Assembly (NCBI RefSeq): GCF_021698975.1
Contig: NZ_SSXA01000035.1
Span: forward strand, 1 to 37,743
Origin: Blastococcus sp. KM273128
Lineage (GTDB): Bacteria > Actinomycetota > Actinomycetes > Mycobacteriales > Geodermatophilaceae
Length of the DNA stretch: 37,743 nucleotides
Reading direction: 5' to 3'
Under the pieces are notes generated by a model that had not been told where the DNA came from, searched no databases, and was given only the letters and a program-made list of their open reading frames with translations. Shown here one piece after another: positions 1 through 8,403 of this stretch. A program made the translations under genes and the position numbers. Numbering within the stretch: the stretch's first letter is position 1; every line of letters begins with the position of its first letter.

Positions 1-30
1 CGACGCACCATCGGCCACCAGCCGCCACGC

Positions 31-50
31 CGCTGGCCCGAGCGCCAGCC
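31..50. other. GC-rich hairpin in the left-edge noncoding stretch
   Basis: A 6-bp perfect inverted repeat (GCTGGC at 32-37, GCCAGC at 44-49) with a 6-nt loop lies in the roughly 100 bp before the first gene. In related genomes rimP diverges from this spot, so the stretch may hold the rimP upstream region, but the window ends before that can be seen. There is no T-run, so its role is unclear. Confidence 0.25.
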
Positions 51-102
51 GTCACGCCGTCACCCTCCGCTCAACGCCGGTTACCCAACACCCTCTGAGA
101 GG

Positions 103-600
103 ATGGAGGTGATGCCTCACACCTCCCTTCCCGGCCCGAGGACGCTCACCCGCCGGACCCTGCTGGTGGCCTCCGCCGCCGGGCTGGCCGTCGTCGCCAC
201 CGGGTGCACCTCCTCGTCCCCCGTGGCCGAGCGCGACACGGTGACCGGCGCGCAGGCCTCCGAGCTGGCCGAGCAGGTCGCCGTCCAGGAAACCCTGGTC
301 GGGGCGTACGGGGCCGCGTTCGCCGCCGACCCCGCCCTCGCCGCGGCGGCCGGCTCCCTCGCCGAGCAGGCCGGTGTGCAGCTCGACCGGCTGCGCGACG
401 CCGCCCCCGGGAGCACCCCGTCGGCCACTCCCCCGGCCGGCACGCCCCCGCCCGGGGACCCGCGGGCGTGGTTGCGCTCGCAGGTCGCCGCCGCCGCCTC
501 CTCCCACGCCGACGCAGCCCTGGAGCAGACCGGCGCGCGGGCGGCGCTGCTGGGGTCCATCGCCGCGGGCCTGCGGGGCCACGAGGCACGACTGGCATGA
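103..600 (+). CDS. Small Tat/lipoprotein-type protein, Rv2843-like
   Basis: A predicted 165-residue exported lipoprotein of unknown function. A twin arginine followed by a hydrophobic stretch (TRRTLLV, about residues 16-22) leads to a lipobox ending at Cys35 (VATGC), so it is probably lipidated and surface-facing; Tat export is possible. The rest is Ala-rich helix broken by a Pro/Gly/Thr linker (about residues 105-120). It resembles a truncated ferritin-like four-helix protein of the DUF4439 type. ATG103 or ATG112 could be the start; the GGAGG at 105-109 is too close to ATG112 to decide. The next gene starts 12 bp downstream and belongs to the same family type. In M. tuberculosis two such genes (Rv2843, Rv2844) lie between rimP and proS, which supports the assignment. 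Confidence 0.75.
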   Translation: MEVMPHTSLPGPRTLTRRTLLVASAAGLAVVATGCTSSSPVAERDTVTGAQASELAEQVAVQETLVGAYGAAFAADPALAAAAGSLAEQAGVQLDRLRDAAPGSTPSATPPAGTPPPGDPRAWLRSQVAAAASSHADAALEQTGARAALLGSIAAGLRGHEARLA

Positions 601-612
601 CGGAGACCCACC

Positions 613-1074
613 ATGGCTGACGACGAGACCTCCGCCACCGCCGCCGAGGACGCCGCGCTGGACGCCGCGCTGGCCGCCGAGCACGCGGCCGTGTGGGGGT
701 ACGGCGCGGTCGGTGCGGCGCTGGGCCCGGGTGACCGCGGCAGCGCCGCGGTCGCCGAGGCGGCCCACCGCGAGGTGCGCGACCGCCTGATCACCCTGCT
801 CGACGAGCGGGGCACCGAGCCGGCCGCCCCGGAGGGGGGCTACCAGCTGCCCTTCCCGGTCCTCGCGCCGGTGGATGCCGCCGCCCTCGCCGTCGTCCTG
901 GAGGAGGGCGTCGCCGCCGCCTGGGTGCGGGTGCTGGACCGGGCCGTGGAGCGGACCACGCGGGCGCTGGCCGTGGAGGTGCTCGGCGCCGCCGAGGTGC
1001 GGGCCGTCGGCTGGCGGGCGGCTGCGGGCCGGGCGACGGCGACCAGCGCCCTGCCCGGGCTCCCGACCGGGTGA
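613..1074 (+). CDS. DUF4439 ferritin-like domain protein
   Basis: A 153-residue cytoplasmic protein of the DUF4439 family. The start of the family is seen in the acidic helix with AAEHAAVWGYGAVGA (residues 19-33), which carries the Glu/His pair that in ferritin-like folds could bind metal, followed by further Ala/Glu-rich helices. No enzymatic activity is established for the family. GGAG at 602-605, 7 nt before the ATG, gives a good ribosome binding site. It is probably cotranscribed with the preceding lipoprotein gene. It ends 12 bp before the stop of the convergent penicillin-binding protein gene, leaving no room for a separate terminator. Confidence 0.8.
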   Translation: MADDETSATAAEDAALDAALAAEHAAVWGYGAVGAALGPGDRGSAAVAEAAHREVRDRLITLLDERGTEPAAPEGGYQLPFPVLAPVDAAALAVVLEEGVAAAWVRVLDRAVERTTRALAVEVLGAAEVRAVGWRAAAGRATATSALPGLPTG

Positions 1075-1086
1075 CCGCAGGGCGCG

Positions 1087-3015
1087 TCAGCCGAGGGCGC
1101 CGAGGAAGGCGTCGGTGACCGCGACCGCGGCGCTGCTGGACCGGCCGGCCTCCACGAGCGTCGCGAAGGCGATGTCGCCCTGCGGGCCGCCCAGCTGGTA
1201 GCCGGTGAACCAGCCGTGCGACTCCGGCGGGCTGGCCGTGCCGAACTCGGCCGTGCCGGTCTTGCCGTACACCTCGCCCCGGTCGGCCAGCGCCTGGGCG
1301 GTGCCGGAGAGCACGACCTGGCGCATCATCGGGCGGAGCGCGTCGAGCACCGCGGCCGCCGGTCCGGCCGGCACCGGACCCGCCGCCTCGGCGCCCACGA
1401 CCTCCACCGGGGCCACGGGCGTGCCCCCGGCGATGCCCGCGGCGACCAGCGCCATCTGGGCGGGGCTGACCAGCACCTGGCCCTGCCCGATCGCGTTCGC
1501 CGCCTGGGTGGTGCCGGTGCTGTCGCGCGGGACGCTGCCCCCGAAGACGTCGACCGGCAGGTCCCAGTCGGTGCCCATGCCGTAGGCCGCCGCCGCGTCG
1601 GCGAGCGCGGCCTCCGGGAGCTCGAGCGCCTGCTCGATGAACGTGGTGTTGCAGGACTGGGCGAAGGCCTCGGTGAAGGGGACGGTGCCGAGGTCGAACT
1701 GGTCCTGGTTCTCGAACTCCCGCCCCTCGACGACCGTCGTCGCCGGGCAGGGCACGGGCGTCTGCGGGGTGATGCCGCCGGCGTCCAGCAGCGCGGTCGC
1801 GGTCACCGCCTTCATGCTCGAACCCGGGGGGAACTGCCCGGTGAGCGCGTTGGCGGGGTTGGCCGCCTCGTTGGAGGCGACGGCCAGGATCTCGCCGGTC
1901 CCGGGGCGCACGACGACGAGGTGCGTGGCCAGGGGCTGGGTGGCGACGGCGGCCTCCGCAGCCGTCTGGACCGCGGGCACCAGCGGCGTCCGCACCGGCT
2001 CGCCGGGGACCGGGGGCACCGCGGCGATCTCGCGGCCGGTGTCGCCGGTCGCCTCGTCGGTGCTGGCCACCGCCACGGTGAAGCCGGCGGTGCCGCTCAG
2101 CTGCTCCTGGTAGGCGCGCTGCAGCCCGGACAGCCCGAGCTGGTCACCGGCGGCGTACCGGGGCTCCCCGTCGACGGCGCTCTCCTCCAGGAGCTCGGCC
2201 GTCGCCGGGCCAACCCGGCCCAGGAGCGCGACGGCGAACCGCGACGAGGGGGCGAGCAGCCGGGTGTCGGTCGGGAAAACGGCCCCGGGCAGGTCGAACA
2301 CCTGGGCGCGGATCTGCTCGAACTGCGGCCGGCGGAGGTCGATGACCGGCACGAACTGCCCCTCCGGTGCGGCCTCGACGTCGGCGACGATCTCCTCGGC
2401 GGCGATCCCCGTCGCCGCCGAGAGCCCCGCAGCCAGCGCCGGCAGGTCGGTGACCTGGGCGGGGTCGACGCCCACCCGGACCACCTCGGTCGGGGTGAAC
2501 AGGGGCGCGCCCGAGGCGTCGGCGATCGGCGCCCGCTCCGGCAGCTGCCGGTCGAGCACGAGGCGCTGCCCCTCCCCCAGCTCGGGGTGGACGAGGGCCG
2601 GCTCGGCGAGCACCTCCCACGCGTCCTCGCCCTCTCGCAGCCGCAGCGTGCCCCGGTAGCTCCACTCCGGCGCCGCCTCCAGGTCCCAGGTGGCGGTCCA
2701 GCCGACGGTGGCGCCGCCGTCCTCGACGGTCACCTCACCGACCTCCGCGGCCAGCTCCGCGCCGGGCAGGTCCCCGGCCGTCTGCTCGAGCAGCGCGGTG
2801 GCGGCGGCCGGGTCGGAGGTCGCCCCGGCCGCGGCGGCGAGGTCACCGGCCGACCAGTCCGCCAGGAAGGACTCCGCGGCCGCCCGCACGTCGTCCTCGC
2901 TCCCCGAGCAGCCGGCCAGCACCGGCGCGGCGAGCAGGACGGGGATCAGCAGGGCCGGGGTGGGGCGGGTGCGCACCGGCACAGGTTCCCAGAGACCCGG
3001 CGTCGCGCCCACCAC
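1087..3015 (-). CDS. Penicillin-binding lipoprotein with NTF2-like/MecA_N domain (transpeptidase)
   Basis: A class B D,D-transpeptidase that would cross-link peptidoglycan outside the membrane. In the 642-residue frame a hydrophobic leader ends in a lipobox at Cys36 (LAGC), so it is a lipid-anchored form rather than a TM-anchored one. An NTF2-like MecA_N domain follows (about 40-150), then a PBP dimerisation domain (about 155-320) and the transpeptidase domain. The three active-site motifs are intact: SSMK (Ser399/Lys402), SCN (454-456) and KTG (585-587). It is the likely equivalent of M. tuberculosis Rv2864c. GTG3015 has no clear Shine-Dalgarno; GTG2982 is an alternative giving a shorter signal peptide. 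It is the last gene of the ispG-GNAT-PBP run. Confidence 0.9.
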   Translation of the reverse strand: MVGATPGLWEPVPVRTRPTPALLIPVLLAAPVLAGCSGSEDDVRAAAESFLADWSAGDLAAAAGATSDPAAATALLEQTAGDLPGAELAAEVGEVTVEDGGATVGWTATWDLEAAPEWSYRGTLRLREGEDAWEVLAEPALVHPELGEGQRLVLDRQLPERAPIADASGAPLFTPTEVVRVGVDPAQVTDLPALAAGLSAATGIAAEEIVADVEAAPEGQFVPVIDLRRPQFEQIRAQVFDLPGAVFPTDTRLLAPSSRFAVALLGRVGPATAELLEESAVDGEPRYAAGDQLGLSGLQRAYQEQLSGTAGFTVAVASTDEATGDTGREIAAVPPVPGEPVRTPLVPAVQTAAEAAVATQPLATHLVVVRPGTGEILAVASNEAANPANALTGQFPPGSSMKAVTATALLDAGGITPQTPVPCPATTVVEGREFENQDQFDLGTVPFTEAFAQSCNTTFIEQALELPEAALADAAAAYGMGTDWDLPVDVFGGSVPRDSTGTTQAANAIGQGQVLVSPAQMALVAAGIAGGTPVAPVEVVGAEAAGPVPAGPAAAVLDALRPMMRQVVLSGTAQALADRGEVYGKTGTAEFGTASPPESHGWFTGYQLGGPQGDIAFATLVEAGRSSSAAVAVTDAFLGALG

Positions 3016-3041
3016 GGCTCGCTGCGCCCGGCGCGCGCCCC

Positions 3042-3893
3042 TCAGAAGAGGACGCTGGCGTACTCACCGACCTCGCGGAACCCGACGCGGCGGTAGGAGG
3101 CGCGGGCCCGGGTGTTGTAGTCGTTGACGTAGAGGCTCACGACCGGGGCGATGGCCGCGCGGGCGTACTCGACCACCGCGGCGGTGCAGGCCGTGCCGAT
3201 CCCCCGCCCGCGCAGCGCCGGCGCCACCCAGACCCCCTGCACCTGGCAGGCCGCCCGGCAGACCGCGCCGATCTCGGCCTTGAACAGCACCCGACCGTCC
3301 TCGATCCAGGCCAGCGACTGCCCGGCCCGCACCAGCTCGTCGACCCGGGCGCGGTAGCCGGCGCCGCCGTCGACCCGGAGCGGGCTGACCCCGACCTCCT
3401 CGGTGAACATCGCCACGGCGGCCGGGAGCAGCACGTCGAGCTCGTCGGTGCGCACCGGCCGCACCCGTGGTTCCGGGGCGACGGCGGGTGGCCCGTCGAT
3501 CGCCATCAGCGGCTGCCGGGGACGGTGGTCGCGCGCCGGCCCCCACGCCGGGGCGAGCAGCTCCCACAGGGGTGCCACGGCGGCGGCGGGACCCACGATG
3601 GTGGAGCAGCGGCGCCCGGCCCGGCGGGCCCGCTCGGCGAAGGCGACGGCGGCGGCGCGCTCGGTGCCGGGCAGCGCGAACGGGATGAGGTTCGCGCCGG
3701 CCAGGCAGATCGCGTCGAGCTCGCGGCCGCTGCCGATGCCCCAGAGGGGCGCGCCGAGCGAGATCGCAGCGGTGCCCGCCGCCTCGACCCGGCCGGCCAC
3801 GACGCAGGCCGCGACCGGGTCCGTGGCCAGCAGCCGGAGCACGGCCGGCTCGTCGGCCTCGTCGAGGACGCGCGCGGCGGGCGTACGGAGCAC
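3042..3893 (-). CDS. GNAT N-acetyltransferase with N-terminal DUF4081 domain
   Basis: A 283-residue predicted acetyltransferase of unknown substrate. The first 120 or so residues match the DUF4081 domain that precedes GNAT in the actinobacterial Rv2867c family. The C-terminal half has the acetyl-CoA binding loop ALRGRGIGTACTAAV and a typical final strand with NDYNTRARASYRRVGF. GTG3893 follows the ispG stop after 3 nt, so the two are almost certainly translated from one mRNA. The gene's place between ispG and the PBP is conserved in mycobacteria. Whether the substrate relates to the cell wall or isoprenoids is not known. Confidence 0.85.
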   Translation of the reverse strand: MLRTPAARVLDEADEPAVLRLLATDPVAACVVAGRVEAAGTAAISLGAPLWGIGSGRELDAICLAGANLIPFALPGTERAAAVAFAERARRAGRRCSTIVGPAAAVAPLWELLAPAWGPARDHRPRQPLMAIDGPPAVAPEPRVRPVRTDELDVLLPAAVAMFTEEVGVSPLRVDGGAGYRARVDELVRAGQSLAWIEDGRVLFKAEIGAVCRAACQVQGVWVAPALRGRGIGTACTAAVVEYARAAIAPVVSLYVNDYNTRARASYRRVGFREVGEYASVLF

Positions 3894-3896
3894 GGG

Positions 3897-5057
3897 TCAG
3901 CTGACGCTGACGACCGGCGGCCCGGAGGGCTCGCCGGCGTCGACGTGCTCACCGGCGATGCGCATGGCCTCCTCGATGAGGGTCTCGACGATCTGGGACT
4001 CGGGCACGGTCTTGATCACCTCGCCCTTGACGAAGATCTGCCCCTTGCCGTTGCCCGAGGCGACGCCGAGGTCGGCCTCGCGCGCCTCCCCCGGCCCGTT
4101 GACGACGCAGCCCATGACGGCGACGCGCAGCGGCACCTCCATGCCCTCCAAGCCCGCGGTGACCTCGTTGGCGAGCTTGTAGACGTCGACCTGCGCGCGC
4201 CCGCACGACGGGCAGCTGACGATCTCCAGGCCGCGCTGCTTGAGGTTCAGCGACTCCAGGATCTGGTTGCCGACCTTGACCTCCTCGGCCGGCGGGGCCG
4301 AGAGCGAGACGCGGATGGTGTCGCCGATGCCCTTGCTCAGCAGGGCGCCGAACGCGACGGCGGACTTGATGGTGCCCTGGAACGCCGGGCCGGCCTCGGT
4401 GACGCCGAGGTGCAGCGGGTAGTCGCACTGCGCGGCGAGCAGCTCGTAGGCCCGCACCATGACCACCGGGTCGTTGTGCTTGACCGAGATCTTGATGTCG
4501 CGGAAGTCGTGCTCCTCGAACAGGGAGCACTCCCACAGGGCCGACTCGACCAGCGCCTCCGGCGTCGCCTTGCCGTACTTGGCGAGCAGTCGCTTGTCCA
4601 GCGAGCCGGCGTTGACGCCGATGCGGATCGGGATGCCGGCACCCTTGGCCGCCTTCGCGATCTCGCCGACCTTGTCGTCGAACTTCTTGATGTTGCCGGG
4701 GTTCACGCGGACGGCGGCGCACCCGGCGTCGATCGCGGCGAAGACGTACCGCGGCTGGAAGTGGATGTCGGCGATCACCGGGATCTGCGACTTCTTCGCG
4801 ATGATCGGCAGCGCCTCGGCGTCGTCGGTGTCGGGCACCGCGACGCGCACGATCTGGCAGCCCGAGGCGGTGAGCTCGGCGATCTGCTGGAGCGTGGCGT
4901 TGATGTCGGCGGTCTTCGTCGTCGTCATCGACTGGACGCTGACGGGGAAGTCGCTGCCGACGCCGACACCGCCGACGTCCAGCTGCCGGGTCTTCCGGCG
5001 CGGAGCGAGCACGGGCGGGGGCGCAGCGGGCATGCCGAGGCCGACGGGGATCGCCAT
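3897..5057 (-). CDS. ispG: 4-hydroxy-3-methylbut-2-en-1-yl diphosphate synthase
   Basis: Penultimate step of the MEP isoprenoid pathway: it reductively opens methylerythritol 2,4-cyclodiphosphate to HMBPP with a [4Fe-4S] cluster. The 386-residue length fits the bacterial two-domain form (TIM barrel plus cluster domain). Cluster ligands are visible as Cys282 and Cys285 (SCPSCGR) and Cys317 ([10 protein letters not shown]), with the conserved Glu324 as the fourth ligand. It begins the ispG-GNAT-PBP operon. In mycobacteria it directly follows dxr and rip1; here a LysR/EamA pair on 5136-7057 intervenes. Confidence 0.97.
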   Translation of the reverse strand: MAIPVGLGMPAAPPPVLAPRRKTRQLDVGGVGVGSDFPVSVQSMTTTKTADINATLQQIAELTASGCQIVRVAVPDTDDAEALPIIAKKSQIPVIADIHFQPRYVFAAIDAGCAAVRVNPGNIKKFDDKVGEIAKAAKGAGIPIRIGVNAGSLDKRLLAKYGKATPEALVESALWECSLFEEHDFRDIKISVKHNDPVVMVRAYELLAAQCDYPLHLGVTEAGPAFQGTIKSAVAFGALLSKGIGDTIRVSLSAPPAEEVKVGNQILESLNLKQRGLEIVSCPSCGRAQVDVYKLANEVTAGLEGMEVPLRVAVMGCVVNGPGEAREADLGVASGNGKGQIFVKGEVIKTVPESQIVETLIEEAMRIAGEHVDAGEPSGPPVVSVS

Positions 5058-5135
5058 GCCGCCCAGTATCCCCCGCCGCCGCGTCCGCGCCGGTGGAGCG
5101 GCTGTGACGTGCGCGTCCGGGGAGGCGGCGGACGC

Positions 5136-6068
5136 TCAGGTCCGGTACGGGGCGGCCTCGGCGACCAGCTCGTCGAGCACGACCTGGACCGCCCTCCGGG
5201 CGGCGACGTCGGAGCGCACCAGCGCCTCGATGACCCGCCCGGCGCGGAGGTCGGCCAGCGGCACCAGCGCCAGCCGCCCCTCGGCCCGGTCCCGCGTGGT
5301 GTGCCGGGGCAGGAGCGCGATGCCGTGCCCCCGCGCGACCAGCCGCTCCATCAGGGGCAGGTGGATCGTCCGGCGCACGACCCGGGCCGGAGCCCCCGCC
5401 CGGGCGGCGATGGCGGTCAGCACCCGCTCGATCGGGAAGTCCGCCGGGGGCACGATCCAGTCCTCGTGGATCACGTCGGCAGGCGTGATGCGCGGACGGC
5501 CGGCCAGCGGGTGGTCCAGCGGCAGCGCCACGTCCAGCGGCTCGCGGAGCAGGGGGCGGACGACGACCCGGCCCCGGCCCGGTGCGACGACGTCGTCGGA
5601 CCGGTGGGCGACCACGATGTCGTAGTCGCTGGTCAGCGCGGCGAAGTCGTCCTGCAGCACGTCCTCGTCGAAGGTCTCCAGCACGATGCCGGGGTGGGCG
5701 GCGAGCCGGTCGAGCAGCCCCGGGACGAGCAGCTCCCCCGCCGAGTGGAACAGCGCGAGGCGGACCGTGCCGGCAACGGCTCCGCGGTAGCTCTGCCAGT
5801 CGGCCTCGGCCACGGCGAGGGCGGTCGCCACCGTGGCGGCGATGTCGGCCAGCGCCCGGCCCGCATCGGTCAGGCGCACGCCCCGGCCCACCCGTTCGAC
5901 CAGCGGCACCCCCAGCCGCCGCTGCAGCACCTTGAGCTGCTGGGACACCGCCGACGGCGTCCTCGTGGTGGCCCGGGCGACGGCGGTCACCGACCCGTGC
6001 TCGGCCAGCTCCCGCAGCAGGAGGAGCTGCCCGGGCTCGACCCGCTCCCAGAGCCCCACCTCGACCAT
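5136..6068 (-). CDS. LysR-family transcriptional regulator
   Basis: A 310-residue LysR-type regulator. The winged helix-turn-helix is at about residues 10-70, with ELAEHGSVTAVARATTRTPS followed by the typical VSQQLKVLQRRLG. The C-terminal part is a periplasmic-binding-like effector domain (about 90-300). It is divergent from an EamA transporter gene 71 bp away, the usual layout for a LysR protein controlling its neighbour. The inducer cannot be told from sequence. ATG6068 lies inside a 9-bp inverted repeat that could be its own operator. Confidence 0.92.
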   Translation of the reverse strand: MVEVGLWERVEPGQLLLLRELAEHGSVTAVARATTRTPSAVSQQLKVLQRRLGVPLVERVGRGVRLTDAGRALADIAATVATALAVAEADWQSYRGAVAGTVRLALFHSAGELLVPGLLDRLAAHPGIVLETFDEDVLQDDFAALTSDYDIVVAHRSDDVVAPGRGRVVVRPLLREPLDVALPLDHPLAGRPRITPADVIHEDWIVPPADFPIERVLTAIAARAGAPARVVRRTIHLPLMERLVARGHGIALLPRHTTRDRAEGRLALVPLADLRAGRVIEALVRSDVAARRAVQVVLDELVAEAAPYRT

Positions 6069-6117
6069 GAAGGCAACCTACAGTGACGATGCACGACTTC
6101 GCGCTTGTCCTTCATGG
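6065..6117. promoter_or_regulatory. Inverted repeat in the LysR/EamA divergent promoter region
   Basis: CCATGAAGG (6065-6073) and CCTTCATGG (6109-6117) form a perfect 9-bp inverted repeat separated by 35 nt. With a 2-nt bulge the match extends outwards by TCGA on each side. One arm covers the LysR start codon, the other lies 23 nt before the probable EamA start. This is what an autoregulated divergent LysR operator could look like, but binding is inferred only. Confidence 0.4.
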
Positions 6118-6139
6118 AGTCGACCCGGAGGCTGATGTC

Positions 6140-7057
6140 GTGCCCCTCCGCGACCGCCTCCTCGCCTGCCTCGTCGCGGTGTGCTGGGGGACCAACTTCC
6201 CGGCCACGGCGCTGGCCCTGGAGCACTTCCCGCCGCTGTTCGCGGTCGCCCTGCGCTTCGCGCTCGTGGCGCTGCCCGCGCTGCTGCTCGTCCCGCGGCC
6301 GCCGGTCGCGCTGCGCTGGCTGGTCGGCGTGGGGCTGGGCATCGGCCTGCTGCAGTTCGCCTTCCTGTATGCCGGGATGGCGGCGGGCATGCCGAGCGGG
6401 CTGGCCTCCCTGGTCCTGCAGGCCTCGGCGCCGTTCACGGTCCTCCTCGCCGGGATCTGGCTGCACGAGCGGCTCTCCGCCCGCCAGCTCGCCGGGGTGC
6501 TGCTCGCCGTCCTCGGCCTGGCCGCCATCGCCGGCCACCGCGCGCAGACGGCCGCCTGGCTGCCCGTCGTGCTCACCCTCTGCGGCGCGCTCGGCTGGGC
6601 CGTCGGCAACGTCTGCAGCCGCCGCGCCCGGGCGCCGAACGCGCTGCACCTCACGCTCTGGTCGGCGACGATCCCCCCGCTGCCGATGCTCGCCCTCGCG
6701 CTGGCCGTCGAGGGTCCCGACCGCATCCTGCGCTCGCTGGCGACCGCGGCCACGGCGGACGCCCTGCCGTCGGTGCTCGGGCTCCTCTACGTCGTCGTGG
6801 TCGCCACGCTGGTCGGCTACGGGATCTGGAACACGCTGCTCTCCCGGCACCCGTCGAACGTGGTCGCCCCGTTCTCGATGCTGGTGCCGGTGGTCGGCGT
6901 CCTCGCGTCGTGGCTGGCCTTCGGCGAGGTCCTCGACCCGGTGGAGCTCGTCGCCGGCGCCTTCGTGGTGGGCGGCGTCCTCGTCGCCTCGCGGCCGGCC
7001 CGTCGGCGCCGCTCGACGCCGGTCGCGCCGGTCACCCAGCCAGCCGGACCGGGTTGA
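6140..7057 (+). CDS. EamA/DMT-family membrane transporter
   Basis: A 305-residue integral membrane protein of the drug/metabolite transporter superfamily with two EamA repeats of about five TM segments each; the first begins CLVAVCWGTNFPATALALE. Members export amino acids, metabolites or toxic compounds; the substrate here is unknown. GTG6140 is chosen because GGAGG at 6127-6131 sits 8 nt upstream; the longer frame from 6083 adds an unconvincing hydrophilic leader. It is divergent from the LysR gene, which is its likely regulator. Its 3' end overlaps the convergent rip1 gene by 26 bp. Confidence 0.88.
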   Translation: MPLRDRLLACLVAVCWGTNFPATALALEHFPPLFAVALRFALVALPALLLVPRPPVALRWLVGVGLGIGLLQFAFLYAGMAAGMPSGLASLVLQASAPFTVLLAGIWLHERLSARQLAGVLLAVLGLAAIAGHRAQTAAWLPVVLTLCGALGWAVGNVCSRRARAPNALHLTLWSATIPPLPMLALALAVEGPDRILRSLATAATADALPSVLGLLYVVVVATLVGYGIWNTLLSRHPSNVVAPFSMLVPVVGVLASWLAFGEVLDPVELVAGAFVVGGVLVASRPARRRRSTPVAPVTQPAGPG

Positions 7058-8381
7058 CGACGTCGGCGATGAGCAGCAGCAGCGACAGCCCGAGGAAGAG
7101 CCCGGCGACGGCGTAGGCGACGGGCATCAGGCGGGCGATGTCGAACGGCCCCGGGTCGGGCCGCCCGCGGAGCCGGGCGACCGTCGAGCGCGCCTTCTCG
7201 TACAGCGCCCCGGCGACGTGCCCGCCGTCCAGCGGGTAGATGGGCAGCAGGTTGAACAGGAACAGGACCAGGTTCAGCCCGGCCAGCAGCTGCACGAAGT
7301 AGCCGATCTTCTGCACCGGGGAGAGCTGCTCGAGGGCGAAGACCTCCCCGGAGATGCGGCTGACGCCGACCACGCCGATCGGCCCGAGCGGGTCCCGCTC
7401 CTCGCCGAGGAACGCGGCCCGGAACAGCTGCGGGACGCGCTCGGGGATCTCCACCAGGCGGTCCACCGAGCGCACCAGGATGTCGGCGAAGTGGCCGGGC
7501 ACCTCGCCCACCGGCTGGCGCACCTCGCGCTGGAGCGGGCTGATGCCGACGAAGCCGACGACCTGGGTCGCCTGGCCCTCCTCGTCGGCGTAGACGACGT
7601 TCTCGATCGGCGTGACGGTGAGGTCGAGCCGCTCCCCGTCGCGCTCGACGGTGAACACCACGGGCTGGTCGGCGCTGGCGCGGATCGCGTCCTGCACCTG
7701 CTCCCAGCCGACGTCGGTCTCCTGCGACACCGGCTCGCCGTCGAGCGCGACCACGGTGTCGCCCGCCTGCAGGCCGGCCCGGGCGGCGGGGCTGCGCGGT
7801 GGCAGCGCGCAGCCCGCGGCGCCGGCCTCGCACAGCGCACCCTCCGGCGTGATGGGGACGGCGCAGGGGTCCTCCGCGGTGGCGCTGGCCGCGCCCGCGG
7901 GCAGCACGCAGTCGGGCACCTGGCGGATGGTCGTGGTGATCTCCGGGATGCCGAAGCCCATCAGGACGACGGCGAAGAAGACGACGGCGAGCACCAGGTT
8001 GTGGAAGGGCCCGGCGAACATCACGATGACCCGCTGCCACCACGGCTTCTTGTAGAAGACCCGGTCACCGTCGCTGGGCCGGACGTCGTTGAGCGCCTGG
8101 CCGCGGACCTCCGCGATGAAGCTGCGCATCCGGGTGGCGCGCTTGCTCTCGCCCTCCTCGGCCGGCGGGATCATGCCGACGATGCGGATGTAGCCGCCGA
8201 GCGGGACGGCCTTGATGCCGTACTCGGTCTCGCCGCGGCGCCGGGAGAACACGGTGGGGCCGAAGCCGACCATGAACTGCGGCACGCGCATGCCGAACTT
8301 CCGCGCCCACCAGAAGTGCCCGGCCTCGTGGAAGGCGATGGAGAACATCAGGCCGACGGCGAAGAGGACGATCCCCAGCAC
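7032..8381 (-). CDS. rip1: Site-2 intramembrane metalloprotease (Rip1/RseP, M50)
   Basis: A 449-residue membrane-embedded zinc protease that cleaves anti-sigma factors and other membrane substrates (Rip1 in mycobacteria, RseP in E. coli). The first TM segment has the HExxH zinc motif (His18, Glu19, His22), and the third zinc ligand is in the LDGGHVAGAL motif near the C-terminus. A PDZ domain lies between (about 180-260), preceded by a roughly 40-residue Cys-containing insertion (CVLPAGAAS...CAVPI...CEAGAAGCALPP) facing outside. GTG8381 begins 23 bp after the dxr stop, and the two are a conserved pair. It ends inside the 3' end of the EamA gene. Confidence 0.94.
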   Translation of the reverse strand: MLGIVLFAVGLMFSIAFHEAGHFWWARKFGMRVPQFMVGFGPTVFSRRRGETEYGIKAVPLGGYIRIVGMIPPAEEGESKRATRMRSFIAEVRGQALNDVRPSDGDRVFYKKPWWQRVIVMFAGPFHNLVLAVVFFAVVLMGFGIPEITTTIRQVPDCVLPAGAASATAEDPCAVPITPEGALCEAGAAGCALPPRSPAARAGLQAGDTVVALDGEPVSQETDVGWEQVQDAIRASADQPVVFTVERDGERLDLTVTPIENVVYADEEGQATQVVGFVGISPLQREVRQPVGEVPGHFADILVRSVDRLVEIPERVPQLFRAAFLGEERDPLGPIGVVGVSRISGEVFALEQLSPVQKIGYFVQLLAGLNLVLFLFNLLPIYPLDGGHVAGALYEKARSTVARLRGRPDPGPFDIARLMPVAYAVAGLFLGLSLLLLIADVVNPVRLAG

Positions 8382-8403
8382 CGTCAGCAGGAATCCGCTC
8401 AGC

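Noticed and set aside
3525..6086. Very long plus-strand open frame (853 codons) opposite the GNAT, ispG and LysR genes
   Set aside because: It is antisense to three recognisable genes, is low-complexity (Arg/Gly/Asp/Leu-rich) and shows no domain; such frames are a by-product of GC-rich third positions.
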